The notes under the pieces: generated by a model | Seen by the model: only the letters and a program-made list of their open reading frames with translations | Database searches by the model: none | What the model was told of the DNA's origin: nothing | Translations under genes and position numbers: made by a program | Shown here: positions 23,002 to 35,466 of the stretch, in pieces | Numbering within the stretch: the first letter of the stretch is position 1 | How the letters are laid out: every line of letters starts with the position of its first letter | From: Parasitella parasitica | Lineage: Eukaryota; Mucoromycota; Mucoromycetes; Mucorales; Mucoraceae | NCBI GenBank assembly: GCA_025201805.1 | Contig: MU619319.1 | Location: 91,294 to 151,318 of the forward strand | Length of the DNA stretch: 60,025 nucleotides | Reading direction: 5' to 3'

Positions 23002-25520
23002 ATGTTTCGACCGTACGATTCTCCAAGTAAGCCTACTTTATTTCTTACAAGGGAGCCCGTTGCTTAACCAAAATTAGGTACTCGTTCTTTTCATCTAGAA
23101 GATACAGACGACGAAGAGCATCATCAGCTTCCTCCAAACGCCTCCACACCAGAAAACCAGGCACTCTTAGCCTCAGAAGATCGGGTCCCCCGATATTTGA
23201 CTTCATCACCTCGTAAGAAATAAATCCAAACTGATGTACACATAAAAAAAAAAAAAAGAAATACCAACATGCAATGTGGACACACAGTGCCTTCTGTTAG
23301 ATTAAGTGAGGATGCTCCCAAAGGCGCATGGAACACTTTGAAAATTCGCTCTAAATACTACCTTCCTATCCTCCAATGGCTGCCACTATACAACAGACAG
23401 TTGTTCTTGGGCGATTGTCTTGCAGGCATAACTCTGGCCTGTTTATTGATTCCTCAAGGTTTATCGTACGCAACTGCCCTGTGCAAGTTGGATGCAATTC
23501 ATGGTTTGTATGGCATTACGTTTCCGGCTATTTCATATGCCTTCTTTGGGATGTCGAGGTATGTATCCAGTATTTTATTGCAAGTAAACACACTTGACTT
23601 ATCTGTGCATGCATGCTCGGCAGACAAATGTCAGTTGGACCTGAATCAACATTGGCTTTGTTAATTGGATCATCCATCGCACAACAAGAACATCTCAAGC
23701 ACTCAGATGACTATGAGATTGACCCTTTAGCTTGGGCCTGCCTCATGACATTCTTTGTTGGAGTGTTCACATTACTACTCGGCATATTTCGACTTGGATT
23801 TCTCGATAGTCTCATGAGCAGAGCACTATTACGCGGTTTCATCAGTGGTGTTGCGCTCGTAGTCATGGTGCAGCAGGCTATCACATTACTAGGTTTGGTG
23901 GAGCGTAGTAAAGAATGGGGCATCTCAGAAGCATCTACTACGATCGAGCGTTTGTATTTTTTGCTGCTGAATGTAAAGTATTCACATGGGCTGTCGTCTG
24001 CTGTGTCCATTATATCCATCGGCATTCTTTTGGTTATGCGTATAGTCAAATCGAAATACTACCCCTCCAAGAAATGGTTCCAACTATTCCCAGATGTCTT
24101 GTTGGTCGTAGTTGGCTCCATCTTATTGACGCAGCATTTTGATTGGGATCACAAAGGGCTGGCTATACTGGGTAAAATTGAAGGGGCTGGTATCCCTCTT
24201 CCTTACATCCCCTCTTTCCCGCCAAACAAGCACATGAAGGATTTGCTAGTTACATCTGCCATGATATCTGTTATTGGTTTTGTTGAATCTATTGTCATTG
24301 CAAAAATTTACTCAAGTCGCCACAACTACTCTGTTAGTGCAAATCGGGAATTGGTAGCATTAGGAGTTGCCAATATATTCAGCGGTTTGTTCCAAGGGAT
24401 ACCCGCTTTTGGATCTGTAAGTATAAACAATTGTGTGTGTGGCATGTATTCAAAGCAATACAATGTATGTAGGTTTCAAGAAGCAAAATCAATGACAAGG
24501 CTGGTGCTCGTACTCAGATGGCTTGCCTCGTAACTGGAGTCGTTGCGCTTATGGCCATCTTGTTTCTATTGCCTTACTTTCATTATCTACCCAAGGCTGT
24601 GCTCTCTGCCATTATTTTCGTAGCAGTACTTTCTCTCCTTTCAGAACTCCCTGAGGATCTACACTTTATATTCAAAATTGGTGCCTGGAGAGATTTGGGC
24701 TTGCTACTCATCACATTCTTTGCTACGATTATTATATCCCTTGAATTTGGTACTCTTTTGGCAGTAACTCTGTCCCTCCTTGTTACTATTCGTGAAACAA
24801 GTTATCCCCGGATTTCAATAATGGTAAAGATCAAAGCTGATTGGCGATGTATAAAGAAGAGAGGGGGAAATGTGTGACTATATTGGCGCTATGACTAACA
24901 GCATCTTTGACAAATTTTTGCCCACTAGGGAAGAGTCAAAGGATCAGTCAACAAGTTCAAACCTATTCAAGATGACCCTTCAGAAATTGAGCATTTACAA
25001 GATGTGCTGATTGTTCGTATCGAAGAAGCGCTATTCTTTGCAAATACAGGTAAATAAAAACATAGATCTTGAACGAGTCATATCTAAAATTCATGCTAAA
25101 ATCAATCTTTATTTTGTAGGTCAGTTAAAGGACAGATTGAGACGTTTGGAAATGTTTGGTGACATGTCTATTCATCCTTCGGAGAGCCCTCGTCGAGAAG
25201 AATCTCAGTACACTATCTTTGATGTGGGTGCTATGCCTACTATTGATGCCAGGTAAAGCGCAGATCAAATAATGGTATTTGGTTGCCATGGTAACTAATA
25301 TTCACATAGTGCTATTCAAATCTTTTACGAGATAGTGGAAGCCTATAAAAACAGATCTGTGAAGGTTTATTTTGTCAGGCTGAGAGAACAACCCTTGGGC
25401 ATGTTTAAAAAGTCTGGTTTACTTTATCTTGTAGGGGAAAATTGTCTATTTAGAAAAGTATCCGAGGCAATCGAATGTATTGAGCTTGACATTTCAAAAC
25501 GAGGTACGACAGTAGTTTGA
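23002..25520 (+). CDS. SulP/SLC26 anion transporter with STAS domain (paralogue 1)
   Basis: About 672 aa from exons 23002-23026, 23099-23212, 23288-23558, 23624-24416, 24473-24823, 24929-25049, 25120-25252 and 25310-25520. The N-terminal ~85 residues are cytosolic and acidic. Then comes the SulP core: YYLPILQWLPLY, LIPQGLSYATALC (the signature after helix 1), FGMSRQMSVGPES, and ten or more hydrophobic helices through LEFGTLLAVTLSLL. The C-terminal STAS domain starts near DVLIVRIEEALFFANTG and includes IFDVGAMPTIDASAIQ. These are membrane anion carriers (sulfate, bicarbonate or others); the substrate is not predictable. The gene at 50632-53078 is a close paralogue with the same intron positions except one extra intron here (25050-25119, in the STAS domain). 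Confidence 0.93.
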
Positions 25521-25796
25521 ATTAGACATACGTATCATTAATGGGATAAATAAAATGCTGAGTCTGTTTGATGACTCCTTCCTCAATCTAATCATTTTGT
25601 AAATATATTTCTGTTCTTTTGTTTAAACTTGATTGGATTATCACCCATCTTTTCATCTTCATCTCTGCATGTCTTGAAGTTCCGCTGAAACCAAACGGTA
25701 AGCCACATGAAAATGGCTATTTTAAAGCAAAAAGTTGAAGAGGCTTCATTTTCTTTTTCATTAATTCAATCCATCCTTTTGAAACATCTTACAACA

Positions 25797-27306
25797 ATGC
25801 CTGTTAGACCTACTGATTCTTGGAACACTTGCCTCAATACTACTCTTGAACAAGAGGATAAGGAAGTCTACAATATCGTTGAAAACGAAAAGCTTAGACA
25901 ATGGTCTGGTTTGGAGCTTATTGCTTCCGAGGTATGTTATTAAGTGGGGGCGGTGTAGAAAGAGACAGGGTCAACATATTTCGTATTTCTTGTATGTTTA
26001 GATATATTAACACACTTCTACCCATCCTCAGAACTTTACATCTCAAGCTGTCATCGAAGCTAACGGTACCGCTTTGACCAACAAGTACTCTGAAGGTCTA
26101 CCTGGTGCTCGTTATTATGGTGGTAATGAGTTTATTGACGAACTTGAAATTCTCTGTCAAAAGCGTGCTTTGGCCGCCTTTGGTTTGAATGCTGAACAAT
26201 GGGGCGTCAACGTTCAACCTTACTCTGGATCCACTGCCAATTTTGCTGCTCTCACTGCTTTGATTCAGCCTCAAGATCGTCTCATGGGTCTTGACCTTCC
26301 TTCTGGTGGCCATTTAACTCACGGCTATCAAACTGCCAAGAAGAAGATTTCTGCCTCTTCTATTTACTTTGCCTCTATGCCTTACCAAGTCGATGCTGCC
26401 ACTGGTTTGATCGACTATAAGCGTCTCGAAGAGAATGCCGGTCTCTTCCGTCCTCAATTGTTGATTTGTGGTGCTTCAGCTTATCCTGCTGAATGGGAAT
26501 ACGATACTATGCGTAAAATTGCTGATCAACATGGTGCTTACCTCATGTGCGATATGGCTCACATTTCTGGTTTGATTGCTGGTAGGGAAGCTAAATCTCC
26601 CTTTGATTTTTGTGATATTGTTACCACTACCACTCACAAGACTCTTCGTGGTCCTCGTGCTGGCTTGATTTTCTTCCGTCGTGACAAGGGCGACAAGCTT
26701 GAGTCTCGCGTTAACCAAGCTGTCTTCCCCTCATGTCAAGGTGGTCCTCACAACAATACCATTGCTGCTGTCGCTGTCGCCTTGAAGCAAGCAGCTTCTC
26801 CTGAGTTTAAGCAATATGCCAAGCAGGTTCGTGCTAACGCTTTGAAGCTTGCTGAAACCCTTACTGGTTACGGTTACAAATTATCTACGGGTACTACTGT
26901 TAATCATTTGATTCTCTGGGATTTGAAGCCTCAAAAGTTGACTGGTTCTAAGATTGAACGTATCTGTGATATGGTTCACATCACTATCAACAAGAACTCT
27001 ATTGCTGGCGATAAATCTGCTGTTACTCCCGGTGGTGTTCGTCTTGGTACTTCTGCTTTAACCTCTCGCTCGTTGAAGGAAGATGACTTTATCAAGGTTG
27101 CCGAATATCTTCATAAAACCGTTCAAATTGCTTCAGAGGTTCAAGAGAAATCTGGCTCCAAGTTGATGAAGGATTTTGTTGCTGCTCTTGAAGGTAATGA
27201 GAAGATTGCTGAATTGAAGAAGGAAGTCATCGAGTTCGCTCGTAGCTTCCCCATGCCTGGCTTCGATCCCAAGGAAATTAAGACTGATGCTACTGTTGCC
27301 ATCTAA
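25797..27306 (+). CDS. SHM2: serine hydroxymethyltransferase, probably cytosolic
   Basis: 469 aa from exons 25797-25931 and 26032-27306, with a 100-nt intron. This PLP enzyme interconverts serine and glycine while loading one carbon onto tetrahydrofolate. Motifs: [14 protein letters not shown] across the junction, [27 protein letters not shown], the PLP-lysine block [14 protein letters not shown], and [12 protein letters not shown]. Length and direct start (MPVRPTDSW) fit the cytosolic form. An in-frame upstream ATG at 25707 would add 30 residues rich in hydrophobic and Ser residues but poor in Arg, so a mitochondrial form from the upstream start is possible but not favoured. Codon usage is strongly biased (GCT, GGT, CTT, AAG), pointing to high expression. 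Confidence 0.96.
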
Positions 27307-27465
27307 GTAACAGTATATCATTTTCACCTTTATTTTCATTCTATGATGGTTGCTTATTATATTAAGCACGTTCAACACTTACACCAACATTTTATATTTC
27401 CCTCTTTTGTTTTCCATTCTCTGTAAAAAGTTCAACACGTTTTTGTATAATAAAAAACATATATC

Positions 27466-27705
27466 TTAACTGTAATTTTTCAGTTGACTACTTGAAGCTT
27501 GGCTGTCATGAAATACAGCTTCGACAGATGGATCAATAAAGTTGTAGTAGCTTGTTCTAGCTTGTGCATTGTAGCCTTGACATGAAGAAACAAACAAATG
27601 GTTATAAACACATCCGGAGTTGTATGTACTAGAATTCTTTGGCAGATTTAATTCACACTGCCTTTTGACATTGCAAAGACAACTTGGTAGTTTCTTCATG
27701 AACAA
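27466..27705 (-). CDS. hypothetical small protein (about 79 aa)
   Basis: An open frame with a believable composition (six Cys, many Ser/Asn/Tyr, ending SSSQLKNYS) just downstream of SHM2 on the opposite strand. A TATA-like TTTATACATCC lies upstream on the - strand. There is no signal peptide and no recognised domain. It could also be a fortuitous frame. Confidence 0.22.
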   Translation of the reverse strand: MFMKKLPSCLCNVKRQCELNLPKNSSTYNSGCVYNHLFVSSCQGYNAQARTSYYNFIDPSVEAVFHDSQASSSQLKNYS

Positions 27706-28133
27706 AGTTAATCAACCAATCAACCACGGCAGAGCATTAGGTATACATTTATTGCTCTCCAGAAATGAGATTGCCTGGGATGTATAAAGTGAGTTTTGCA
27801 AAGTACTTCGTGTGAGTCATCATAAAGAGCTTGCAAAACCGATTGGTCTTAAATTTGCACAAATGCGCATTGCATTAAAGCGCCAATTACATGTGTAAAG
27901 AATGAAGCAATAATAAATAAGAGTTATTGCAAACTTTGTGTTGTATACATGTGTAACGAAGCATATTATTGTATATACAAAAGCGATTAGTCCATCGGAT
28001 CGATGGTCAAATAATGTAAAAATATCCCCTCCCCAATTTGTTCAAACGATTTTGTTCAAAGTAATAATGTCGCCACCGATATTGAGTAAATTTTCGGCCC
28101 TTTTTGAAAGAAGGGTATTGCACTATAAATCGA

Positions 28134-28169
28134 GAGGGGAGGCTGTAAATTGGAGGGAGGGGGGGGGGT
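28134..28169 (+). other. G-rich block, possible G-quadruplex
   Basis: Successive runs of 4, 2, 3 and about 10 G within 36 nt, in the 3' flank of the WD40 gene (the transcript of that gene would be C-rich here). Assigned on composition only. Confidence 0.4.
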
Positions 28170-28201
28170 ATATGTGATGTTTATTTATAAATTAACAGTT
28201 A

Positions 28202-31098
28202 TTAAGGCTGCCAAACATGAACGATACCTTGTGCCCCTGCTACACCAGCAGCAATTGTCATCGTGTCTTCATTTACTGTTAAGCTGGTAACACAATTTGA
28301 AGTTTGATAACTCCTCAATAATTCAGTGGCGCCTTCGATATTCCAAATCTTGACTGTAGAATCACCTCCACCTGTTACTATAATTCGACTGTCTGACATC
28401 CAGTATAAGCCTCCAATGCCAATACTAGAATCAGGGGCAATCAATGATTGATTTACAAGAGTTTCTAGATAGTAACTGGGTCAATTACATATGTCCAAAG
28501 AAAGAGATGTCCAACACTTACGGTCATGGCTAAGAAGATGAAGGCTCCTCTTAGCATTTCGGACATCAAAGATAACAACTTCACTCTTTTCTTTTTCAGC
28601 ATTACCAGATGCAACATATCTTTCACAGGGACTTATGGCTACAACATTTACATCCGGATGCCCTGAGTAGAATTTAGAAACCACCTTTGGTCTTCTACTA
28701 TCGTGAAGATGAATGAATCTATCGCCAGACATGTTGTCGAAACGGTTGTAGTTTCCAGAGACAATGTATCTGCCTGAGCTAGATACTGCGAGTGTAGAAA
28801 CACACCCATTCATTGAATCGTATCTTGTGTGAGGCTTGCCACTACTGATATCGTAAGTTTCCACCTAAAAACAGACAATTAGATTGCGGAATAAAAAACC
28901 AGTTTGATCGTCTTACATATCCAGGGTGATCCACATCTTTGTTGTTTACTCCCAAGAATAAAACACCATTTGTAGCATTATGTCCGAACTCAATACAGTC
29001 CACATGGGGATCAGAATAGAAGCTAGAGTCTAATCCACATATAACGCCAGAGCCCGTTTTGCCATTCCTGCTCAATGACCAAACTGTTGCCGTGCCATCA
29101 TTGGAGCAGGTAGCCAGCACATTTTCATTTGTGGAATAATTAACTGCTAATTGATTGATAGGCTTGCTATGATAACTCAATGTCGAAACATGTTTGCCAG
29201 TCTTTGCTCGCCAGATATTAGCACGGCCATCATGTGACGATGAATAAATAAGGCTTTGATCTTTAGACATTTTGACATCTGTCACAGTTCTCCAAATTTC
29301 TATTGTGCCATCAATATAAAACAATGAATCAAGAATTGTTACATACCTTGTCCAGTAGTTTCGTGTTCAGTTTGATGCCCACTCAATGATCTGCACTCAT
29401 TTGTTTCTGAATCCCATAAGCGCAAATTACCTGGGACATTATACTGAATGTTTTCGTCACAAAGAGAGCCAACTGCGACCCGTACACTAATGAAATTATT
29501 TAATATCCAGCAGGTTACCCTCAAAAATTAGTCTTTACCCTTTTGTGGGGTCATTGAATATAGCCAATGTAATTGCATCACCACTTCCATCTTGAATTAT
29601 GCTCTCTCTGCTCATATTTGCCCAATGTATACTTCTCAGAGCATTTCCGTTTAATATACCAGTACGAGTGCGCTTTGATAATAATTGATATCGAGATCTA
29701 CCTTTCTTTGGCACTTGTAAAAAATAGTAATTAGCTTTCAAGATTACCCTACCGACTTGCTAAACTTACTTTGATGTTTTCTAACTATGATAACTTTATC
29801 AAATAATTTATATTGTCCATCCTTGAGGTCAGACCAAAAACATTTACAATCTAAAGGTGTTCGGCCGGGTAGTTGGGTGGACACATATTGCCAATATGAT
29901 TCCAAATCCTTGGTTACTCTTGACCCTTTCGTTTTTTGTATGCAATTTTGAATTACGGCAATTTCTTGGCTGGTAAAGGGATAATGTAAAATATCAGCAA
30001 TATCCAACTGAGCCCAGTCCTCCCATGTAGAGTTGTACCATACACGACTAGGGACATATGGTGTATTGGGCTCTTGAGAATGAGAATTAGATATTTGAGG
30101 TTCAGTGGCGGTTTTTCCGTAATAATTGATAGAGGACGAGCTTTCTGTATAACGTTTGCTACGACGAGAAGAGCGCTCAGTTGTGCCTATCAATGTGGTC
30201 GCAGGAAGCAGCTCAGAGACAGATTGAATATACATTTCCATCATGCGCAAAAGCTCCAATTTTTCCAAATTGTCAGGTATAAAAGTATTTACAGATGTAG
30301 ACGGCATTGGCTCATCTACACTTAGTAGTGTCATCTAGAGACAATGACTGAGCACAACTAGGCATTTTGTAATACAGTGATAAAACCACTTACAGGCTGG
30401 GTAATGTTAATTGTGTCTAGGAGTTCTTCTTCCTTTACATCTTCTTCACGTACCGACATTCTTGAAAGCAGATCATAGGCATTGTCAGATAATTCAGAAA
30501 GACCAGAGTCTTCATCTTGGTCATCAACTGCCATAAGACCATTCATCTTTTCGACAGTTATCTTGTCTTCGTCTTCTTGAACGTTTGCTTCGCCAAAATT
30601 TAATAGATTTTGGTGGAATGATTCTTGATCAAAGAGTGGCCCATCGTCACAATAGTCTTCAAATTGAGTCATTGGAGAGGAATTGATGCTACTGATAATT
30701 GAATGTGGTTGCCCATTACTTGAAGTTACCTTTTCCTCTGTCCTGACTATGGGCTCCTCGATGATTTCAGCCATATCATCGTCTGAATCATCAAGAGAAA
30801 TAGGGTCATTTTGACTGCCTTCTAACTTTCTTTGTTTGTTTGGTCGTGAAGAAGAAGCGAAGTTCACAGTTTGTTGCTCTTGTTGGATGAGTGGTTTTGG
30901 CTGTGGTTGTGGTTGGGATTGCGGTAGTAGTTGTAGTGGTTCCTCCTCAGCAAAATCCTCTTCATCACTAATTAGTATAACTTCACTCTTGCTCTTTTCT
31001 TTGCGAATATAACTGATGAATGGAACAGAAGTTGTACTGGTGCTATTTGATACAAAAGTCTGCTTTGGTGTTTCTATACGTGATTGATTGAGAATCAT
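28202..31098 (-). CDS. nuclear SANT/Myb-like plus WD40 protein, candidate CUL4 adaptor
   Basis: About 857 aa from exons 31098-30394, 30334-29770, 29713-29539, 29486-29347, 29299-28917, 28864-28522 and 28464-28202. The N-terminal 235 residues are acidic and disordered, with two SUMO-interaction-like motifs (SEVILISDEEDF; PISLDDSDDD). Residues about 330-400 form a Myb/SANT-like helical domain (WEDWAQLDIADI, FTSQEIAVIQNCI, LESYWQYVSTQLPGRT). A WD40 propeller follows: NLRLWDSETNE, RANIWRAKTGK, GTATVWSL, VVIFDVRNAKR, STVKIWNIEG, IVHVWQP. The FDVR and HDSR ends of two blades match the DWD pattern of DDB1-CUL4 adaptors. A chromatin-linked role, perhaps like Raf1/DIM-9 of heterochromatin complexes, is only a guess. 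Confidence 0.87.
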
Positions 31099-31659
31099 GT
31101 GCAGTATAATTCAGTTCTTTCTTTTTTGATGTCTGTTGAAAATGAAGAATCCACAGCTATTTTCAATAAAAAAGAAAGATGTTGTGCACACAGGAAGAAA
31201 ATATTTTTTTGAAGCAAACATGCTATTTCGCTGCCCAAAATGGATTGCTAGCCATACCGAACTTGTTACCGGACAAAGGTATCTCAAAAATCCAATACTT
31301 TTCAAAAGAAACACAATTCTTTTATTCATAAAAATAGACGATAGAGCGTAAGAAAAGATCAATAAAAAAGAGCGATGTATATACAAAACAATGATAATAA
31401 AGGATAGATACTACTTATGAAAGGATCATCTGGTCAAAGCATTGGATAAGTTCATGAAAGTAAAAATAAAGTATTTATGCAGAGATATGATTTACCAAAT
31501 GAAATCATTTATATATATAATTAAATAGCATAAGTGTATAATTGACCAGCAAGATAAAGTAGATTCAACATAATAGGTAAAGGAGTGAGAGAGAAACATA
31601 ACGACTGAGAAGACAGATGATGGAGACCAGAGTGGACGTTTGTGAAGTTTGCTATAAAT

Positions 31660-31809
31660 TTATACATACATTGGACAATCTGAAGATGCATGCTTGACTG
31701 AGCCACAAAGATAGCAAATCTTGCTTCCGTTTGAGTGGCGTGTCTTGAAATCAACTGTTTTTTCATGATGCTGGCATTCTTTTGATGGATGTTGTTGTTG
31801 ATGAATCAT
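31660..31809 (-). CDS. 49-aa zinc-knuckle (CCHC) ORF
   Basis: A short frame with a textbook CCHC knuckle, C-x2-C-x4-H-x4-C: ICYLCGSVKHASSDC at residues 31-45, followed by PMYV and a stop. The N-terminal part is Gln/His/Lys-rich (MIHQQQHPSKECQHH). Such knuckles bind single-stranded nucleic acid or proteins. The A/T-rich leader (AAAACGATCAAATG) and a TATA-like stretch near 31840-31860 on the - strand are compatible with a gene. It may instead be the last exon of a larger gene whose upstream exons I cannot see; no acceptor directly before the knuckle stands out. It is too short to be retained by usual ORF filters. Confidence 0.45.
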   Translation of the reverse strand: MIHQQQHPSKECQHHEKTVDFKTRHSNGSKICYLCGSVKHASSDCPMYV

Positions 31810-32161
31810 TTGATCGTTTTTTTTATTTTATATTTATAATTGAATATATACAAATTTACAATTAAGAAAGAATTGTTAAAAAAAAAAGAGAGAGAAAAGA
31901 TCAATGCCCAATAAATGAACCCTTTTTATGTGTGAAAAATAAATATAATAAATCTAGCTGGTGTAACAGAACCATGGCTATGTAAATGGTGGGTCGAGAT
32001 CGGCAAATGGCTTTATAAAAAAAAATATAAAATGTAATGAGATGCACGTGGAATATGTCAGAACTACACACCTGGTGACGGGAACTACACACAATTTCCT
32101 GTTTAGTTCTGTCCACTGAAGAAGCTAAATCTGCTTAGGCCTAAACCAAGGAGCCATTAGC

Positions 32162-32236
<75 letters not shown>

Positions 32237-33271
32237 ATGTATACACCAGACGCATCAGATACATCAGACACATTTTTGCATGGTCTTTGAGGTGTTTAAG
32301 CTGTCTTGAAATTATTAAACAGTTTTGTATCCGTAACCATGGTAACTGCAATCACATTACGATGTACCTCCTAATCATGATACCCTTGTGTACAATTATC
32401 ATCAACAATATTATCAATCCAACTAGAACCCCTTCAATTATTCTGTGCTTGATGCCCTCATCAACAATCTCCTATATGTAATTTCTACATTGGCACCATC
32501 AGATACTAGGACAAAGAGTCGTCTAACGAAATGAAGATTGTATTTGGCTAGCTTTTCTTTTTTATTCTCATTGTAATACAAGACACTAATATTATTTTAA
32601 TTAACATTCATTAACAGATAGTGTCATCAATTCCAATGAAAACCCGCGTGTTTGAGAGATAAAAATGACGAAGTAATTTTAAAGAATAAATGCGGCCTAA
32701 ATACATATGTGTAAATATGCAGTGTGGGAGGTTGTTTGTACATGATAAAGTTTCGAGTAATCATTATTGATTAATTGCGGATCTGATTTCTGTCATTCGT
32801 TATTGTTGTCTTGCCTGAACTAATGATGTTTATTTACAAGAATAATAATAGTAAAAAAAAAAGCAACGCTTAAGCCAAATCACAATGTTAACATGAGTCA
32901 TCTCATCATGGTCCAATTTTGCTGCTTACTAAGTTTTCTGAGTGAATTGTCACCTACAAGACTCATTGTGGCGTTTATCTGACATTTGCCTTTATCATAA
33001 GTTGAAAACCAAGAATAAGTGTAGATATTATTAAATGATGTAGGAAAATGAGGATATTCTTTTCCTCCTTGTTTTCCCAAATCGAATTACTTCTTTTCTA
33101 TGCTTACCAGATGATTGGAATGTATCCTACATTGTAATTCAAAATGAAGGCAAAAAGCGTTGTGACAATCATAAAAATGAATTTCAAATTTTTTCTTTTC
33201 TTCTTTTCCCTCTCTTCTTTGTAATAATTTATACGCATTTATAGATTGATTATATGTACTCTTTACAATAA
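31810..33271. other. intergenic with long poly(A), no gene seen
   Basis: 1.46 kb of AT-rich DNA containing the A72 tract (32163-32234) and short A runs. Frames crossing the A tract code only Lys or Phe runs. The frame 32898-33080 (-) has no domain. Confidence 0.5.
32163..32234 (+). repeat. poly(A) tract, 72 nt
   Basis: Uninterrupted A72 between GAGCCATTAGCC and GAATGTATACACC. No target-site duplication is obvious on inspection. Confidence 0.95.
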
Positions 33272-34890
33272 ATGAACAACGCTAGTCGAAACCGTAATCA
33301 CCCTGATCACCAGCTTGAACAGCAAATATTAAAAACCGATTTATGTCACTCTGTAATCAACGATATACAAGAACTTCTTGTAAATTACGCTGCTGATTTT
33401 GACTTGGATTTTTTACCGGCTCGCAGTGATTATGGAAGACCAAATGTTTCTTTGCTGGACACTATTTCAGAATTATACATTAAAATTAAACTAATGTTCA
33501 AAAAAACCAATATTGATTTTGACAATCACTGGGTAAGTTATCAGATCATCTTGATCGTTGCCATGGAATCCAATTAAATATACTGTCATTTACTTTTTCA
33601 GAACTGGATAGTACCATGGAGGCAAGCAATTTGTTTTGAAAGTCTATCCGAACTTGCGAATGATGATGTGAAGACTTTAATTACATCTTTTCATCCGAAA
33701 AGTCATAGCGCTTTGGTTGCTATATTTGATCATGGTATGGAAGGATATATGCGCTGGTATCCTTGGCGTTGGTTTTCGGATCTTGTCTTTTTAGGTGCCG
33801 GCGGCTTTTCTGCTGTTTATGGTGCTGATGTAATATTGCCCTATGATGCTCCCGAAAAGGGTAAACAATTTGGAACACAACGCAGGGCTGTCGCATTAAA
33901 AGTTGTGGATGATAAAATATTAAATGAAGTAAGCTTAATTATAAAATTGCTTGGATGATTTATTAACCTCAAAATAGATTACTGTGCAATCAAAAGCATT
34001 AGTCGCTTTATTATTTCATGGCATGACTGTATGTGAAAGTACAGGTGATTTGATGATGATTTTAACTTTGGCTCAGGAGGGTAATTTGAATCGACAAATC
34101 CAAAAGGCACATAAAACAAGCTTTGCAAAGATCGTGGATATTGTTACGCGGCTTGCCTTCAATCTTGCTAGCCTTCATGACGATATTAACATGTGTCATC
34201 GAAATATACATGCTGAAAACATCCTGTGCGTCGACGAAGATTACTTTTTGGTGGACTTTAGATTTTCTACATCAGCAGAAGAAGCTTCTGATGTTACGAA
34301 GCAATCCCAAGTTCATTATGGTATGCTGAATCAAATAGCATGAGGATATTTATTAAATCGTCTTAAATTGGAAAATAGGGCGTGTGCCATATATCGCACC
34401 AGAGGTGAAAAATGGTATATATACTGAAAAATCAGATGTCTACAGCCTTGGTATTATAATGTGGCAGTTAGTATCCGGTGTTATATTTCCGTCACCTGAA
34501 ATCATTGCTACCAGTCCAGATTTATATAGGATTGAATGGGTGCCAGGTGTATCTAGATGGTATCAAGAAGTGACTATGGCGTGTTTAGAGCCATTTCCAG
34601 AGAATAGACCTACGGCTGAAGAAATCGGTTTAATTGTTCGTAAAATTGCATCAAGTACAAGTATATTAGCAATTGCTGATGAAGGTTGGAGGGCCTATGT
34701 GAATAGTAGGCGCCAAAAGTGTAGTGCGCATATGCAGCATTTTGTATCGGAGGTTCCTTCGTCTGCCTCTCGTGTATATACCCTTAGTGAATTCTCGCAA
34801 ACTAGCGAGCTTTTACTGAAAAATGTGCCATTTCATTATCGTTTATTTGATGCTGACAGTATCGCATTTAGCATTGAATCAAACAAATGA
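33272..34890 (+). CDS. protein kinase-fold protein, probable pseudokinase
   Basis: About 480 aa from exons 33272-33532, 33602-33928, 33978-34320 and 34379-34890. The N-terminal ~145 residues are unassigned. The kinase fold begins at a Gly-rich loop GAGGFSAVYG (about 152-161), with VALK (Lys 187). The catalytic loop reads CHRNIHAENIL: Asn 272 replaces the catalytic Asp of HRD, while the later Asn 277 is kept. The metal-binding motif reads VDFRF (Asp 289 kept, Gly replaced by Arg 291). The C-lobe is well conserved: YIAPEV, KSDVYSLGIIMWQLVSG, ENRPTAEEI. Family knowledge predicts little or no phosphotransfer, hence a scaffold or regulator. The C-terminal ~95 residues are outside the fold. Splicing is clean, and the frame is intact over all four exons. 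Confidence 0.88.
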
Positions 34891-35466
34891 TAATAAAGGT
34901 TATTGTTGTGAATAATTGTTTAATACTTTGTGAATTTTGAAAAAAATATAGCTATTTGGATAACGGTCAAAGAAAAGCTCGCCATATATAGTTCAATGCT
35001 AAACTATTTGGAAGTAATATGTCCGGCTAGATTACCTACCATACAAATTGGTTTGATCTAGAAAATTATTCTATGTCTATCTGGTGCACAACACAAAAGC
35101 TTTTTTTATTGAATAGATTGGGTTAGATCAAAGGACAGGAAGGTCAAGGTCAGACGAGACTTGAGCCAATCTAGCAAAGCAAACTGCGAGTGCAAAGACT
35201 TTATCTCGACTAAAATTTTATTGTTTGCAAAGATAAAATCTCTGTTGTTCAAACAAACGAAGGGAGTTCTACGGTTCATTTATCATAGCATAAATTATGA
35301 CCAAATGTCTGTTAAATATTATGAAAATAAAAATTAAACACATAGCCCAGCAATAATCAAATAATGCTTAGATAGCCCTGATCGTAGCTATATTATTAGC
35401 CAAACCTAAATTAAACCATACTTTGCTCTTAAACCAAGTCTGCTACCATCAACTTTTATCATAATA

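Larger units (their letters stand above)
27307..28201. other. intergenic between convergent SHM2 and WD40 genes
   Basis: 0.9 kb. AATAAAA-type signals lie near 27449. It holds one weak - strand frame (27466-27705) and a G-rich block at about 28134-28168. Confidence 0.5.

Noticed and set aside
32157-32351. Frame with a long Phe run on the - strand
   Set aside because: Read-through of the A72 tract; no domain or splice support.
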